Shown piece after piece: positions 45,379 through 54,773 of a DNA stretch of 64,000 bases. The translations under genes and the position numbers were made by a program. Below the pieces are notes generated by a model. It was not told the DNA's origin and made no database searches. It saw nothing but the letters and a program-made list of their open reading frames with translations. The stretch is from Akkermansia muciniphila (GTDB lineage Bacteria > Verrucomicrobiota > Verrucomicrobiia > Opitutales > Opitutaceae), in assembly GCA_945888375.1 (NCBI GenBank), contig CAMCZZ010000014.1:1-64000 (forward strand), written 5' to 3'. How positions within the stretch are numbered: the stretch's first letter is position 1; every line of letters begins with the position of its first letter.

Positions 45379-46917
45379 TCACTCGGGGTGGGCAGGCATG
45401 GGGTGTGCGCTGATCAACTCGTCGAGGGAGCGTTGGAAAAAGGCGCCGCGCTGGAAGCTGTTCAGCTCCTTGTCGTAAGAGAGCACGATTGGATCGATAT
45501 CGGTCAGGGTGGGGCCGGTGGGGTCGCCGCCATGATCGTCGTCCAGGCGTTTAAAATCGGCCAGGGTGGTGTGGTTCAGCGGCCGGGCGGGCTGGTAGCG
45601 AAGGTCATTCTCCTCGTTGCCTTTCGCGGCGGGAACGGGCGAAAGGAGGTTCATGTTGACGAGGCGGTTGAGGCACTCGTTCAGGATCTGGGTGGGCACG
45701 CCGAGTTCGGTGCCGAGTTCGCTGGCGGTGCACGGGGGGCGGCAATCGCGGAAACGCCGGCCGATGCGGAGGAGCACGGTGAGGGAAAGGCGTTCCCGCA
45801 TCGACTCGGCGAGGGTGTTCCACGCGGCCTGGCTGTTGCGGAAATGAACGTTCTGGAGGGCGTAGCTCACCTGGCCGCCCAGCAGCAGGAAAAACCAGAA
45901 TACATAGAGGCCGAACATCAGGATGGGCAGGATGCCGAGGGAGCCGAAGAGGCTGCGCTGTTGCACAACTTTCGACAGGTAGAGGAAGGCGAGGTAGTTA
46001 TTGGCCACTACCAGAAGGCCCACCAGCACGGCTCCCGCCACGGCGCTCCGCCAGAGCACCCGGGTGTTGGGGATGAATTTATAAAAAAGGGTAAGAACCA
46101 GCATCAGCAAAACGACGGACAGGGACGGTAGCAACCAGCGCAAAAAATGCACCAGAGTGGCGCCGAGGCCGAAGGGCAGGGTTTGCTCCACGAGGTTTAG
46201 GTAGGCGCCGGCTGAGAGGCTGGTCACGACCGCGAAAAATAGGACGGCTCCGAGCGTCAGCACGGTCCAGTAAAAGACCACGCGCATGACCCAGGAACGC
46301 CCCTGCCGCACGCCCCAGATCTCGTTGAAGGCATTCTCCACCGAGGTAAACAACTGGAGCACGATCACAATCAGGGTGACGATGCCGACGATACCGGCGG
46401 TGCTGTTGCGGGAGCCGGCGATGAAGCCATCGATGAGCTCGACCAGTTCGGGGTTGACCTTGGGCGGGGGGGCTTCGGCGGGGGCGGTCCCGGCCTCTTG
46501 GGGGGCGAGCTTCAGATTCGCGGCCGCGATGACATCGGAGCGGGTGACGGGTTTGGCGCTGGAGGGCTGGCTGGCCTCGAGCTCCTCGTATTGGGTGACC
46601 TGGGGGGCGACGAACTTGATCAGCCGGTTGAGGGTATTGACCGCGAGGTGCGGGTCTTGCCGGTCGAGCACAAATCCGGCGACCAGGACGGCGATGGCCA
46701 TCAAGGGTCCCAGCCCGAGCAGCGTGGAGAAGCTCAGGGAGGCGGCGCGGCTGGGGGCCTTGGTCTCGTTTAGCCCGGTGAGGGTGATGGAGATCACGCG
46801 CAAGCAGGCATAACACCGGCCGCGCAGCGACCGGCTTTCCAGATACTCGTTCAGCCAGATGTCGCGGGCGCAAATCTGGCTGGCGCGTTGCCAGAGGGGG
46901 AGGCCGGGAGCGGACAT
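45379..46917 (-). CDS. YihY/BrkB-family inner-membrane protein
   Basis: 512 residues from the ATG at 46917 (MSAPGLPLWQRASQICARDI). Six transmembrane helices in the YihY pattern: TLTGLNETKAPSRAASLSFS then LLGLGPLMAIAVLVAGFVL, NAFNEIWGVRQGRSWVMR, and FYKFIPNTRVLWRSAVAGAV. A large insertion (about residues 85-170) and a winged-helix-like C-terminus (TASELGTELGVPTQILNECL) extend the family. Formerly annotated as RNase BN; the true function is unsettled. 8 nt downstream of the GYF_2 gene. Confidence 0.88.
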   Translation of the reverse strand: MSAPGLPLWQRASQICARDIWLNEYLESRSLRGRCYACLRVISITLTGLNETKAPSRAASLSFSTLLGLGPLMAIAVLVAGFVLDRQDPHLAVNTLNRLIKFVAPQVTQYEELEASQPSSAKPVTRSDVIAAANLKLAPQEAGTAPAEAPPPKVNPELVELIDGFIAGSRNSTAGIVGIVTLIVIVLQLFTSVENAFNEIWGVRQGRSWVMRVVFYWTVLTLGAVLFFAVVTSLSAGAYLNLVEQTLPFGLGATLVHFLRWLLPSLSVVLLMLVLTLFYKFIPNTRVLWRSAVAGAVLVGLLVVANNYLAFLYLSKVVQQRSLFGSLGILPILMFGLYVFWFFLLLGGQVSYALQNVHFRNSQAAWNTLAESMRERLSLTVLLRIGRRFRDCRPPCTASELGTELGVPTQILNECLNRLVNMNLLSPVPAAKGNEENDLRYQPARPLNHTTLADFKRLDDDHGGDPTGPTLTDIDPIVLSYDKELNSFQRGAFFQRSLDELISAHPMPAHPE

Positions 46918-46925
46918 ACGGTGGC

Positions 46926-47690
46926 TCAGGTCGTGAACAAAAAGTGGGCCAGGCCGCAGGCGCCGGCCACTCCGAGGACGGCGGCGGCGAGCACGGTGGC
47001 CAAGCGCAGGACGATGGTGGAAAAATACAAGCCGCTGGCGGCGGCCGCGCTCAGGGCGAGCGGGTAGGACTGGTCTTCGAGGGCAAAGAGCGAGCCGGCG
47101 AACCCGAGCCCGAGCAGGGCGGCGAAGCGCACCCCTGGATACACGGCGACCGCGCCCAAGGCGAGGCACACCCCGAGGCTGAGATTAAGCAGACCCAGCA
47201 GGGCGAAGGGGGCCTGCAGGATACCGCGCAAATCTGCGGCCATGACCACATCGATCAGGGGCAGCAGGTAGGCGGCGGCGGTGATAAAAAGAATCGCCAT
47301 CGCGGTGTTCAGGCCGATGCCGGCGGCGCGGGCCTGCGCGATGGCGGGATCGGCGCGATGGCGCGTCTCCTGCGTGCGACCTTCGGCAGCGAGCAGCATC
47401 TCGCCCACGGTGATCGCGCGCCCCTGTTCCCGGGGGATGTTGAGCGGGTGTATGTGGAGGGGCTCCTTGGCTTTGACCCGCAGGCTTTTTTTGGCGGGGA
47501 ACAGGGCTTCGAGCAGGGCGGCGTTGGTGTTGATCGTCAGCCATTCCTCGGCCGCGGCGTCGTAATACAGCGTGTCTGAGTCGGCTTTGCCGTTTTCGGC
47601 CAGCGAGGTGAGTTGTTCAAGGGTGAAGGGCCCGCGTGCCTCGGTCTCCTCGGCTTGGCGGATATAAAACTCCTGCGTGGACAGTGACAT
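46926..47690 (-). CDS. GYF_2 (DUF4339) domain membrane protein
   Basis: 254 residues. An N-terminal GYF_2 module (EFYIRQAEETEARGPFTLEQ, then ADSDTLYYDAAAEEWLTI) of about 60 residues is followed by a basic linker and five to six hydrophobic helices. GYF_2 modules bind proline-rich or partner peptides, often in membrane-protein assembly contexts. No partner is identified; the downstream BrkB-type gene is nearly contiguous. Confidence 0.8.
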   Translation of the reverse strand: MSLSTQEFYIRQAEETEARGPFTLEQLTSLAENGKADSDTLYYDAAAEEWLTINTNAALLEALFPAKKSLRVKAKEPLHIHPLNIPREQGRAITVGEMLLAAEGRTQETRHRADPAIAQARAAGIGLNTAMAILFITAAAYLLPLIDVVMAADLRGILQAPFALLGLLNLSLGVCLALGAVAVYPGVRFAALLGLGFAGSLFALEDQSYPLALSAAAASGLYFSTIVLRLATVLAAAVLGVAGACGLAHFLFTT

Positions 47691-47760
47691 TGGCGGCTAG
47701 GCTAGGCGGGGGTTCCGGTGCTTGTCCAACGACGAATCAAGCGAGCGGACGCGCAGGGGA

Positions 47761-49551
47761 TTACATACGCACCAGTGTGCGCAGTCCGAGCAACCCGAGG
47801 CCGGTCTCGAGCAGCAACAGGGTGCGGGCGCAGAGACGCAGGCGGCGGGCGCGCACGGCGGGGTCGTCCACCGCGACTTTTTCCACGGTGTAGAAGGCGC
47901 TGAAGGCGCCGGCCAGCTCGTAGAGGTAGAGGCAGAGCACGTGGGGGCGCAGCGAAGTGGTGCACTGGGCCTGGGCGTCGGCGAACTGCACCAGTTTGCG
48001 GGCCAGGGCCAGTTCGGCGGGGCTTTCCAGCGGGCTGGCGCCGGCCTCGGAGGCGGGGTCGCCGGGGGTGGCGCCGAGCTTGCGGAAGATCGAGTGGATG
48101 CGGGAGACGGCGTAGAGCAGGTAGGCGGCGGTGTTGCCTTCGAGGGAGATCATCTTGTCCCACGCGAAGGTGTAATCGCTGGAGCGATTTTGGGAGAGGT
48201 CGGCGTATTGCACCGAGCCGATGCCGACGATCTCGGCGATGGCGCTGCGTTCGCGCTCGGCGAGTTCGCCGGACTTCTCTTCCACCAGGCGGCGGGCGCG
48301 CTCGATGGCCTCGGCCAGCAGGTCCTTCAACTTGATGTTTTCGCCGTTGCGCGTTTTCAGGGGGCGGCCGTCCTCGCCCAGCACGGTGCCGAAGCCCAGG
48401 TGTTCGAGGCGCAGGAGCGGGCGGTTAGTCCGCGCGAACCATTTTTGGGCGGTCAGAAAAAGTTGTTCGAAATGGTCGCCCTGCCGCTTGTCGACGACGT
48501 AGAGAGCGGTGTCGGCGCGGAAGTGCGAGGCCCGGTAAAGAATGGTGGCCAGATCGGTCGAGGCGTAGTTGGCGGCGCCGTCGGCTTTGCGCACGATGAA
48601 AGGGTTGGGCCGCTCGGCCTGGCGGGAGTAGCGCGGGTTTTCGTCGTGGAAAACCACTAGGGCGCCCTGGCTTTCCTCGGCCACGCCGCAATTGACCAGT
48701 TCAGAATAAACGGCGGAGACCTTGTCGTTGTAAAAACTCTCGCCGAGGGTGTGGTCGAAACGGATGCCGAGCTGGTCGTAGATTTTCTGGAAGGCGGCGA
48801 CGGAAACCTCGCCGATGCGGCGCCAGATGGCGAGGTTCTCGGGGTCGCCGGCCTGGAGTTTCACGAGCTCGGCGCGCGAGGCTTCCAGCACGGCCGGATC
48901 GGCGTCGGCGGTGGTGTTGCCCGTCTTGTAAAGCCGTTCAAATTCCTCCAGCGGAGCCTCCGCTAGGGCGGCCTCGAGGGCGGCCTGATCTTTGGCGAGC
49001 GCTTGTTTATACGCCCAGATGATTTTGCCGAAGGAGGTGCCCCAATCGCCGATATGATTATCCCGGATCACGTGCGCGCCGGCGAAGGCGGCGATGCGGG
49101 CCACGGCTTCGCCGATGACGGCGGAACGCAGGTGGCCGACGTGCATTTGTTTGGCGGTGTTTGGCGAGGAATAGTCCACGACCCAGGTCTGGCCGGCCAG
49201 GAGGGTGGCTGCGGCGGTTCGCAGGGTCGCGGGCGAGCCGAAGTTGGCCAGCCAAGTTTCCAGCGTAGAGGGGCGGAGGGTGAAATTAAGAAAACCCGGT
49301 CCGGCGATCTCAACCGTAGTGATGGCAAGGAGTTCCGGCGGGAGGGCGGCGACCAGGGCCTGGGCGACGGCGCGGGGATTTTGTTTGGTCTGCTTGGCGT
49401 AGGCGAGCACGCCATTGGCTTGGAAATCCCCGTGCTGGGGGGCGGCTACGCGCACCTCGGGGATAAAGAGGGCGACGTCAAAGCCGGCGGTGGCGGCGGC
49501 TTGTTTCAGGCCTGCGTCGAGCGCGGCGGCGAGGTGGAAGGGCACGGACAT
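47761..49551 (-). CDS. argS: Arginyl-tRNA synthetase
   Basis: 596 residues from the ATG at 49551 (MSVPFHLAAALDAGLKQAAA). Class I signature SPNTAKQMHVGHLRSAVIGE with HVGH near residue 132, IGDWGTSFGKII, and a C-terminal DALR anticodon-binding domain with Tyr-rich helix (LCLYLYELAGAFSAFYTVEK). No KMSKS, as in most ArgRS. First gene of the minus-strand run; divergent from the phosphorylase. Confidence 0.95.
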   Translation of the reverse strand: MSVPFHLAAALDAGLKQAAATAGFDVALFIPEVRVAAPQHGDFQANGVLAYAKQTKQNPRAVAQALVAALPPELLAITTVEIAGPGFLNFTLRPSTLETWLANFGSPATLRTAAATLLAGQTWVVDYSSPNTAKQMHVGHLRSAVIGEAVARIAAFAGAHVIRDNHIGDWGTSFGKIIWAYKQALAKDQAALEAALAEAPLEEFERLYKTGNTTADADPAVLEASRAELVKLQAGDPENLAIWRRIGEVSVAAFQKIYDQLGIRFDHTLGESFYNDKVSAVYSELVNCGVAEESQGALVVFHDENPRYSRQAERPNPFIVRKADGAANYASTDLATILYRASHFRADTALYVVDKRQGDHFEQLFLTAQKWFARTNRPLLRLEHLGFGTVLGEDGRPLKTRNGENIKLKDLLAEAIERARRLVEEKSGELAERERSAIAEIVGIGSVQYADLSQNRSSDYTFAWDKMISLEGNTAAYLLYAVSRIHSIFRKLGATPGDPASEAGASPLESPAELALARKLVQFADAQAQCTTSLRPHVLCLYLYELAGAFSAFYTVEKVAVDDPAVRARRLRLCARTLLLLETGLGLLGLRTLVRM

Positions 49552-49678
49552 TCGCGAAGTGAAGGCTTCGGGGGAGTCGCCGCGCAAGCCCCGTTATAGG
49601 CTCGACTTTTACACAATTTATGGTGAAGTCGAAAGTTTCCGGCCCACCGGCCCGTCCATTTCTTTTCTTTAACTACAC

Positions 49679-51022
49679 ATGTCGAAACGCACTATTCCCC
49701 AACGCCGCTTTATCAAGCCATCGTTCACCTCTCTGATCGAGAAAAAGCGTGATGGCCAAGAGTTTAACCAAGAGGAAATCCGCTTCATCATCGACAGCAC
49801 GCTGGATGGCGAGATGCCCCAGCCCCAATTGGCGGCCTTGTTGATGGCCATATACTTCCAGCAGATGTCTGCCCAGGAGACAGCCATCCTTACGGAAGAG
49901 ATGATGCTTTCCGGCGAGGTGATTGATCTTTCCAGCATCGCGAAGCCCAAGATCGACAAATACTCCACGGGCGGGGTGGGCGACAAGACCTCCCTTGTCC
50001 TGGTGCCTTTGGCCATGGCCAGCGGCGTGGTGGTGCCCATGATGTGCGGTCCCGAGCATGATTACGTGATCGGCACCCTCGAGAAACTCGCCTCCGTGCC
50101 CGGCCTGAAGACCAATCTCTCGGTCGATCAATTCACCAACCAACTGGCCAAAATCAACGGTGCGATCTGCGCCCAGACCCCCGATCTCGCTCCGGCCGAC
50201 GCCAAATTCCTCGAGCTACGCAAGGAGACCGGCACCATCCCCAGCCTCCCGCTTATCACCGGCAGCGTGCTCTCCAAGAAGCTCGCCGAGGGCAGCGAGG
50301 GTCTCGTGATCGATGTAAAATGGGGCAATGGCTCCTTCATCAAGGATCTCGAGCAGGCCAAGCAACTCGCCCGCGCCATGACCCGGGTCGGCCGTTCCTT
50401 GAAGCGTCGCTGCGTCGCCCTGGTGACCGACATGAACCAGCCGCTCGGCGATACCGTCGGGACCTCGTTGGAACTCAAGGAGGCCATCCAGCTACTGAAG
50501 GGCGAGGGCCCCGAGGATATGAAAGAGCTCGTGCTCAAGCTGGGCATGGAAATCGTCCGCCTCGCGGGCGTCGCTGGCTCCACCCTTTCGGCCAAGCAGA
50601 CCGTCGAGCGCCACCTCACTGACGGCACTGCGCTGGAGAAGCTCAAGGACTTGGTGAAGGCCCAGGGCGGCGACGCCTCCTACATCGACGACCCGGAAAA
50701 ATTCCCCAAAGCCAAGTATATCCGCAAGCTGCCCGCGCCCAAGCGCGGTTATGTCCATACCATCAACGCCGCCATGATTGCCCGCGGCGTGCACATCCTG
50801 GGCGCCGGCAAGGACAAGCCCAGTGATAAAATCGACTTCGCGGTCGGGGTGTCGGAGATCAAGAAGGTCGGCACCCAGGTCAAACAGGGCGAGCCCCTGA
50901 TGATGATCCACTACAATGACGAGGCCAAGCTCGAGCAGGCCTTGAACTACTTCAAGGATGCCTACCGTCTCGCTCCCAAGCGCCCGACTCCGCCTCCCTT
51001 GGTGGTGGAGCGCGTGGCCTGA
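49679..51022 (+). CDS. Thymidine/pyrimidine-nucleoside phosphorylase homologue with altered substrate loop
   Basis: 447 residues. The family core is clear: KYSTGGVGDKTSLVLVPLAM (phosphate loop), PSLPLITGSVLSKKLAEGSE with the Ser and Lys that bind the base, and the domain-3 AMIARGVHILGAGKDKPSDK. However, the canonical GRGLGHTGGTLDK block reads CGPEHDYVIGTLEK, and YALRDVTATVDS reads FLELRKETGTIPS, retaining the Arg. So the fold is certain but substrate preference may differ from thymidine. It would release deoxyribose 1-phosphate for the deoC route. Followed by a strong terminator. Confidence 0.85.
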   Translation: MSKRTIPQRRFIKPSFTSLIEKKRDGQEFNQEEIRFIIDSTLDGEMPQPQLAALLMAIYFQQMSAQETAILTEEMMLSGEVIDLSSIAKPKIDKYSTGGVGDKTSLVLVPLAMASGVVVPMMCGPEHDYVIGTLEKLASVPGLKTNLSVDQFTNQLAKINGAICAQTPDLAPADAKFLELRKETGTIPSLPLITGSVLSKKLAEGSEGLVIDVKWGNGSFIKDLEQAKQLARAMTRVGRSLKRRCVALVTDMNQPLGDTVGTSLELKEAIQLLKGEGPEDMKELVLKLGMEIVRLAGVAGSTLSAKQTVERHLTDGTALEKLKDLVKAQGGDASYIDDPEKFPKAKYIRKLPAPKRGYVHTINAAMIARGVHILGAGKDKPSDKIDFAVGVSEIKKVGTQVKQGEPLMMIHYNDEAKLEQALNYFKDAYRLAPKRPTPPPLVVERVA

Positions 51023-51042
51023 GGCCGTTGCCTGTGAAGGAT

Positions 51043-51072
51043 AAAAAACCCGGCCCTTGGGCCGGGTTTTTT
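51043..51072. terminator. Bidirectional rho-independent terminator
   Basis: A6-CCCGGCCC, 2-nt loop, GGGCCGGG-T6. Works after the phosphorylase on the plus strand and could also stop kup transcripts coming from the right. Confidence 0.9.
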
Positions 51073-51188
51073 AGTGGGCGCGGAGACCCTGTTTGGAAGG
51101 GAGCGGGGAGGGCCGCTCCGGATCAGAAAAGGGCGTAGCCCTCGGGGTCCAACCCCCGGCATTATCCTAAATTCCGCAGTTCAACTTT

Positions 51189-51313
51189 ACCACGGATTAC
51201 ACGGATTCAGAGCGTTGCGAGGGCGGCTAAGGCCTAAAATGATTCACCCGCCAAGTGAAGATCACTGGATTCATAACGCTTTGGTTATCGGTGTTCTCCG
51301 TGTAATCCGTGGT
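51189..51313. repeat. Inverted repeat of CACGGAT-type words
   Basis: ACCACGGATTACACGGA (51189-51205) is perfectly repeated in inverse at 51297-51313, with 91 nt between and no gene. Same family as the palindrome at 23364-23430. Confidence 0.8.
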
Positions 51314-51333
51314 TTCCACTGCGTTTTTTAGGA

Positions 51334-53250
51334 TCAGAGCTGCACGGGCAGGCCGATTTCGATGATCTGGGTGGGCAGGATGCGGTAGTAGTCTTTCACC
51401 GGGGAGGCGTTGCGGCTGAGGAAGGCGTAGAGGCCCTTTTGCCATTCGAACATGCGCGCGTTCCCCCCGAGGATGATCATCTCGCGGTTGAAGTAGAACG
51501 TCGTGGCGGCGAGGTTGAGCGGCACGCCCTGCGCCTTGATGCGCTCGACCATCTTGGCGACGTCGGGCGACTCCATGTAGCCGTAGCGCACGACGGCCCG
51601 CCATACGCCTTCGCCGATGGACTCGAGGCTCATGCGCTCCTCTTCGTCGACGGCGGGCACTTCCTCGGTCAGGATGGTGAGCAGAACGGCGTTTTGCTGA
51701 AGGCACTTGTTGGCCTTGAGGTGATGCAGGAGGGCGAGGGGGGTGCCCTTGGGGGTGGCGACCATAAATACCGCCGAACCGGGCATGCGGACGATGTTTT
51801 TGCTGCGGGCGATGCTGGCGAGGTCGAGCTCGGTCACGGCGGAGCCATAGACCTTTTCCTGAATCTCGTCGCGACCGCGGCGCCAAGCGTGCATGATGGC
51901 GAGGATGACCACGGCCATCGCAAGGGGCAGCCAGCCGCCGTCGAAAAACTTGTGGAGGTTGGACTTCAACAGGGCGAGGTCGACCACGAGAAACACGCCG
52001 GCCAGACCGGCGGCGCGGGCCCAAGACCAGCGCCAGCGGTGGCGGGTGACCCGGTAAAAAGCGTAGGTGGTGACGGCCATCGTGCCGGTGACGGCGATGC
52101 CGTAGGCAGCGGCGAGGGCATCGGACGAGCGGAAGCTGATCACCACCCAGATGGAGCCGATGGCGAGCAGCCAGTTCATCAGTGGGATGTAGATCTGGCC
52201 GGAGTGCTCGGCGTTGGTGTGGATAATCTTCAGGCGCGGGAAGTAGCCGAGCTGGATGGCTTGGCGGGTCAGGGAGAAGACGCCGGAGATCAGGGCCTGA
52301 CTGGCGATGATGGCGGCGGCGATGGACAGTAGCACCAGACCGAGGCGGAGCGGCCCTTCCGGGGCGAGGGCGAAGAAGGGGTTGAGGTCGCCCTTGGGGC
52401 CGTCGGCGTAGATCTCGGGATGCTCGATCACGTAGGCGCCCTGGCCGAAGTAATTCAGCACGAGGCCGGGGAAGGCCACGAAATACCAGGCGCCGGCGAT
52501 GTAGCGGCGGCCGAAATGGCCCATGTCGGCGTAGAGCGCCTCGGCGCCGGTGACGGCGAGCACGATCGCGCCTAGCAGGGCGCCCATGCCGATGGGGTCA
52601 TGGACGAGGAGCTGGTAGCCGTAGAAGGGATTGAGCGCGGCGAGGATGGCGGGGTTGTCGATGATTTTGACCCCGCCGAGCAGGCCGAGGACGAGAAACC
52701 AGAGTCCCATCACGGGGCCAAAGAAGAGCCCGATGGTGTGGGTGCCCTTGCGTTGGACGTAGAAGAGGGTGCCGAGGATGACCACGGCGAGCGGCACCAC
52801 GAAACGCTCCATGGCGGGGTTGATGTTTTTGAACCCTTCGGCTGCGCCCAGGACCGAGATGGCGGGCGTGATGACGCCGTCGCCGTAGAGCAGGGCGGCA
52901 CCCAAGAGAATGACGATAGTCCCGAAACCCAGACCGCGGGCGACCGAGGCGGGGCGGGTGTCGCTGAGGGCCAGCAGGGCGAAGATGCCGCCTTCGCCGC
53001 GATTATCGGCCTTCATGATGAAGCTGAGATACTTGATGCTGACGATGAAGGTCAGGGCCCAGAAAATCAGGGAGAGGATGCCGAGCACGCGTTCTTCCAG
53101 GGGAAGGGTGAGCGCGGAGTGCTGGAGGCACTCGCGCATGGTGTAGAGCGGGCTGGTGCCGATGTCGCCGAAGACCACCCCTAGTGCCCCCAGGCTAAGA
53201 CCGAGACTGGCTCGGTTGGACGAAGGGGACGGCGCGGGGGCGGTGCTCAT
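51334..53250 (-). CDS. kup: Kup-type potassium uptake transporter
   Basis: 638 residues from the ATG at 53250 (MSTAPAPSPSSNRASLGLSL). The family signature GALGVVFGDIGTSPLYTMRE is at residues 21-40. About 12 transmembrane helices follow (e.g. LALSDTRPASVARGLGFGTI, LLYGDGVITPAISVLGAAEG) and a cytoplasmic C-terminal domain of about 150 residues. Proton-coupled K+ import at low pH or low K+. Monocistronic; divergent from menB with a 109-nt gap. Confidence 0.95.
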   Translation of the reverse strand: MSTAPAPSPSSNRASLGLSLGALGVVFGDIGTSPLYTMRECLQHSALTLPLEERVLGILSLIFWALTFIVSIKYLSFIMKADNRGEGGIFALLALSDTRPASVARGLGFGTIVILLGAALLYGDGVITPAISVLGAAEGFKNINPAMERFVVPLAVVILGTLFYVQRKGTHTIGLFFGPVMGLWFLVLGLLGGVKIIDNPAILAALNPFYGYQLLVHDPIGMGALLGAIVLAVTGAEALYADMGHFGRRYIAGAWYFVAFPGLVLNYFGQGAYVIEHPEIYADGPKGDLNPFFALAPEGPLRLGLVLLSIAAAIIASQALISGVFSLTRQAIQLGYFPRLKIIHTNAEHSGQIYIPLMNWLLAIGSIWVVISFRSSDALAAAYGIAVTGTMAVTTYAFYRVTRHRWRWSWARAAGLAGVFLVVDLALLKSNLHKFFDGGWLPLAMAVVILAIMHAWRRGRDEIQEKVYGSAVTELDLASIARSKNIVRMPGSAVFMVATPKGTPLALLHHLKANKCLQQNAVLLTILTEEVPAVDEEERMSLESIGEGVWRAVVRYGYMESPDVAKMVERIKAQGVPLNLAATTFYFNREMIILGGNARMFEWQKGLYAFLSRNASPVKDYYRILPTQIIEIGLPVQL

Positions 53251-53359
53251 GCTTATGTAAGGGACCAGCACTGACTGACGCGGGGCGGGAGTCAACGGCG
53301 GCCGAGCGAGCGCGTCCCGGCGTTGACGGATGCTTGGGCGCGCGCAGGGTGGCACAGCC

Positions 53360-54196
53360 ATGAAACCCATCGTTTGGAAGACCGTGAAGACCTACTCCGA
53401 CATCCGTTATGAAAAAGCGGATGGCATCGCCAAGGTCACCATCAACCGTCCCCACCGGCGTAATGCCTTCACGCCGGATACAGTGCACCAGCTCTATGCG
53501 GCTTTTCTCGACGCCCGCGAGGACCCTGCCATCGGCGTGGTGCTTTTAACCGGTGAGGGCCCGCACACCGATGGCAAATACGCCTTCTGCGCGGGTGGCG
53601 ACCAGGGCGTGCGCGGTTCCGCCGGCTATGTCGGCTCGGATGGCGTGCCCCGGCTTAACGTGCTCGATTTGCAGCGGCTCATCCGCTCCATGCCCAAGGT
53701 CGTAATCGCGCTGGTGGCGGGCTATGCCATCGGCGGGGGGCATGTTTTGCACGTGGTCTGCGATCTCACGATCTCGGCGGACAACGGGGTTTTCGGGCAG
53801 GTCGGCCCGCGCATGGGCTCTTTTGATGCGGGCTTCGGCAGTGGTTATCTGGCGCGCCTGGTCGGCCAGAAAAAAGCACGCGAGATCTGGTATCTTTGCC
53901 GGCAATACTCGGCGCGCGAGGCCCTCGACATGGGGTTGGTCAACGCGGTGGTGCCGGTCGCCGAACTCGAGGCGGAGGGGGTGCGCTGGGCGAATGAGAT
54001 CCTCGGGCACTCGCCGCTCGCCATCCGGGCCCTCAAGAGCGCCTTCAATGCCGAGCTGGACGGTCAGGCGGGCATCCAGGAGCTGGCGGGAAATGCGACC
54101 CTGCTCTACTACATGACGGACGAGGCCAAGGAGTTCCACGGCGCGCAACGGGAGAAACGCCCGCCTGACGCCCGGCGTTTCCCCTGGCTGCCTTGA
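53360..54196 (+). CDS. menB: 1,4-dihydroxy-2-naphthoyl-CoA synthase
   Basis: 278 residues from the ATG at 53360. Crotonase fold with [20 protein letters not shown], oxyanion-hole [11 protein letters not shown], and the MenB-specific [20 protein letters not shown] and [20 protein letters not shown]. The C-terminal [20 protein letters not shown] is typical of MenB. Closes the naphthoate ring in menaquinone synthesis. Works with the menG gene at 15.4 kb and possibly the thioesterase at 6.7 kb. Confidence 0.95.
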   Translation: MKPIVWKTVKTYSDIRYEKADGIAKVTINRPHRRNAFTPDTVHQLYAAFLDAREDPAIGVVLLTGEGPHTDGKYAFCAGGDQGVRGSAGYVGSDGVPRLNVLDLQRLIRSMPKVVIALVAGYAIGGGHVLHVVCDLTISADNGVFGQVGPRMGSFDAGFGSGYLARLVGQKKAREIWYLCRQYSAREALDMGLVNAVVPVAELEAEGVRWANEILGHSPLAIRALKSAFNAELDGQAGIQELAGNATLLYYMTDEAKEFHGAQREKRPPDARRFPWLP

Positions 54197-54269
54197 GCGG
54201 CGCCAGATCGTGGGCCGGCCGCGCGATGCAGGGTTGCCAAACGGCGGGGAGGGCCGCCACTTTGCCATC

Positions 54270-54773
54270 ATGACCCGCCCCCGTTTTTTCCTTTCCCTGC
54301 TTCTCCCCCTCGTGCTCGCCATTTTCTCCGGATGCGCGACGTCCAAGAAAAAAGACTATCCCGAGACCGTCGCCCGTTTCCTGCTCGAGGCCAGTCCTTC
54401 CGAGGCGGGGGCCACCGTGCAACTGCCGCGCAGCGGGACCACCATTCTGGTCGCGCCTAAGACCTATTTTACCGAGTATGACATCGTGAGCTGCTCGGCG
54501 GTGATGAACGAGCTCGGCCGCAGTCTGGTTTTTAAACTCACGCCCGAGGCCGCCCGCGACCTCTTCCGCCTCACCGCCACTAGCCGGGGCAAGCGCTTGG
54601 TCACCGTGGTCAACGGTGTCGCCATCGGGGCCCGGCGCATTGAGGATCCGCTCTCGGACGGTTATCTGGTCACCTATGTCGAGGTGGACGACGACAAGCT
54701 GGACGAGTTTGCCAAAAACATCGTGAGCACTTCGGTCGATGGCCGTAAGGAGCTCGAAAAGCGCAATCGCTGA
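54270..54773 (+). CDS. Lipoprotein with a SecD head-like domain
   Basis: 167 residues from the ATG at 54270. Signal peptide with lipobox IFSGCATS (Cys 22), so lipid-anchored. The body (about 35-160) has LVFKLTPEAARDLFRLTATS then GKRLVTVVNGVAIGARRIED, resembling the P1-head subdomain of SecD, where this beta-alpha fold binds translocating protein. Here it is a stand-alone lipoprotein. Its stop overlaps the LytM gene start by one base (TGATG), so they are coupled. Confidence 0.75.
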   Translation: MTRPRFFLSLLLPLVLAIFSGCATSKKKDYPETVARFLLEASPSEAGATVQLPRSGTTILVAPKTYFTEYDIVSCSAVMNELGRSLVFKLTPEAARDLFRLTATSRGKRLVTVVNGVAIGARRIEDPLSDGYLVTYVEVDDDKLDEFAKNIVSTSVDGRKELEKRNR

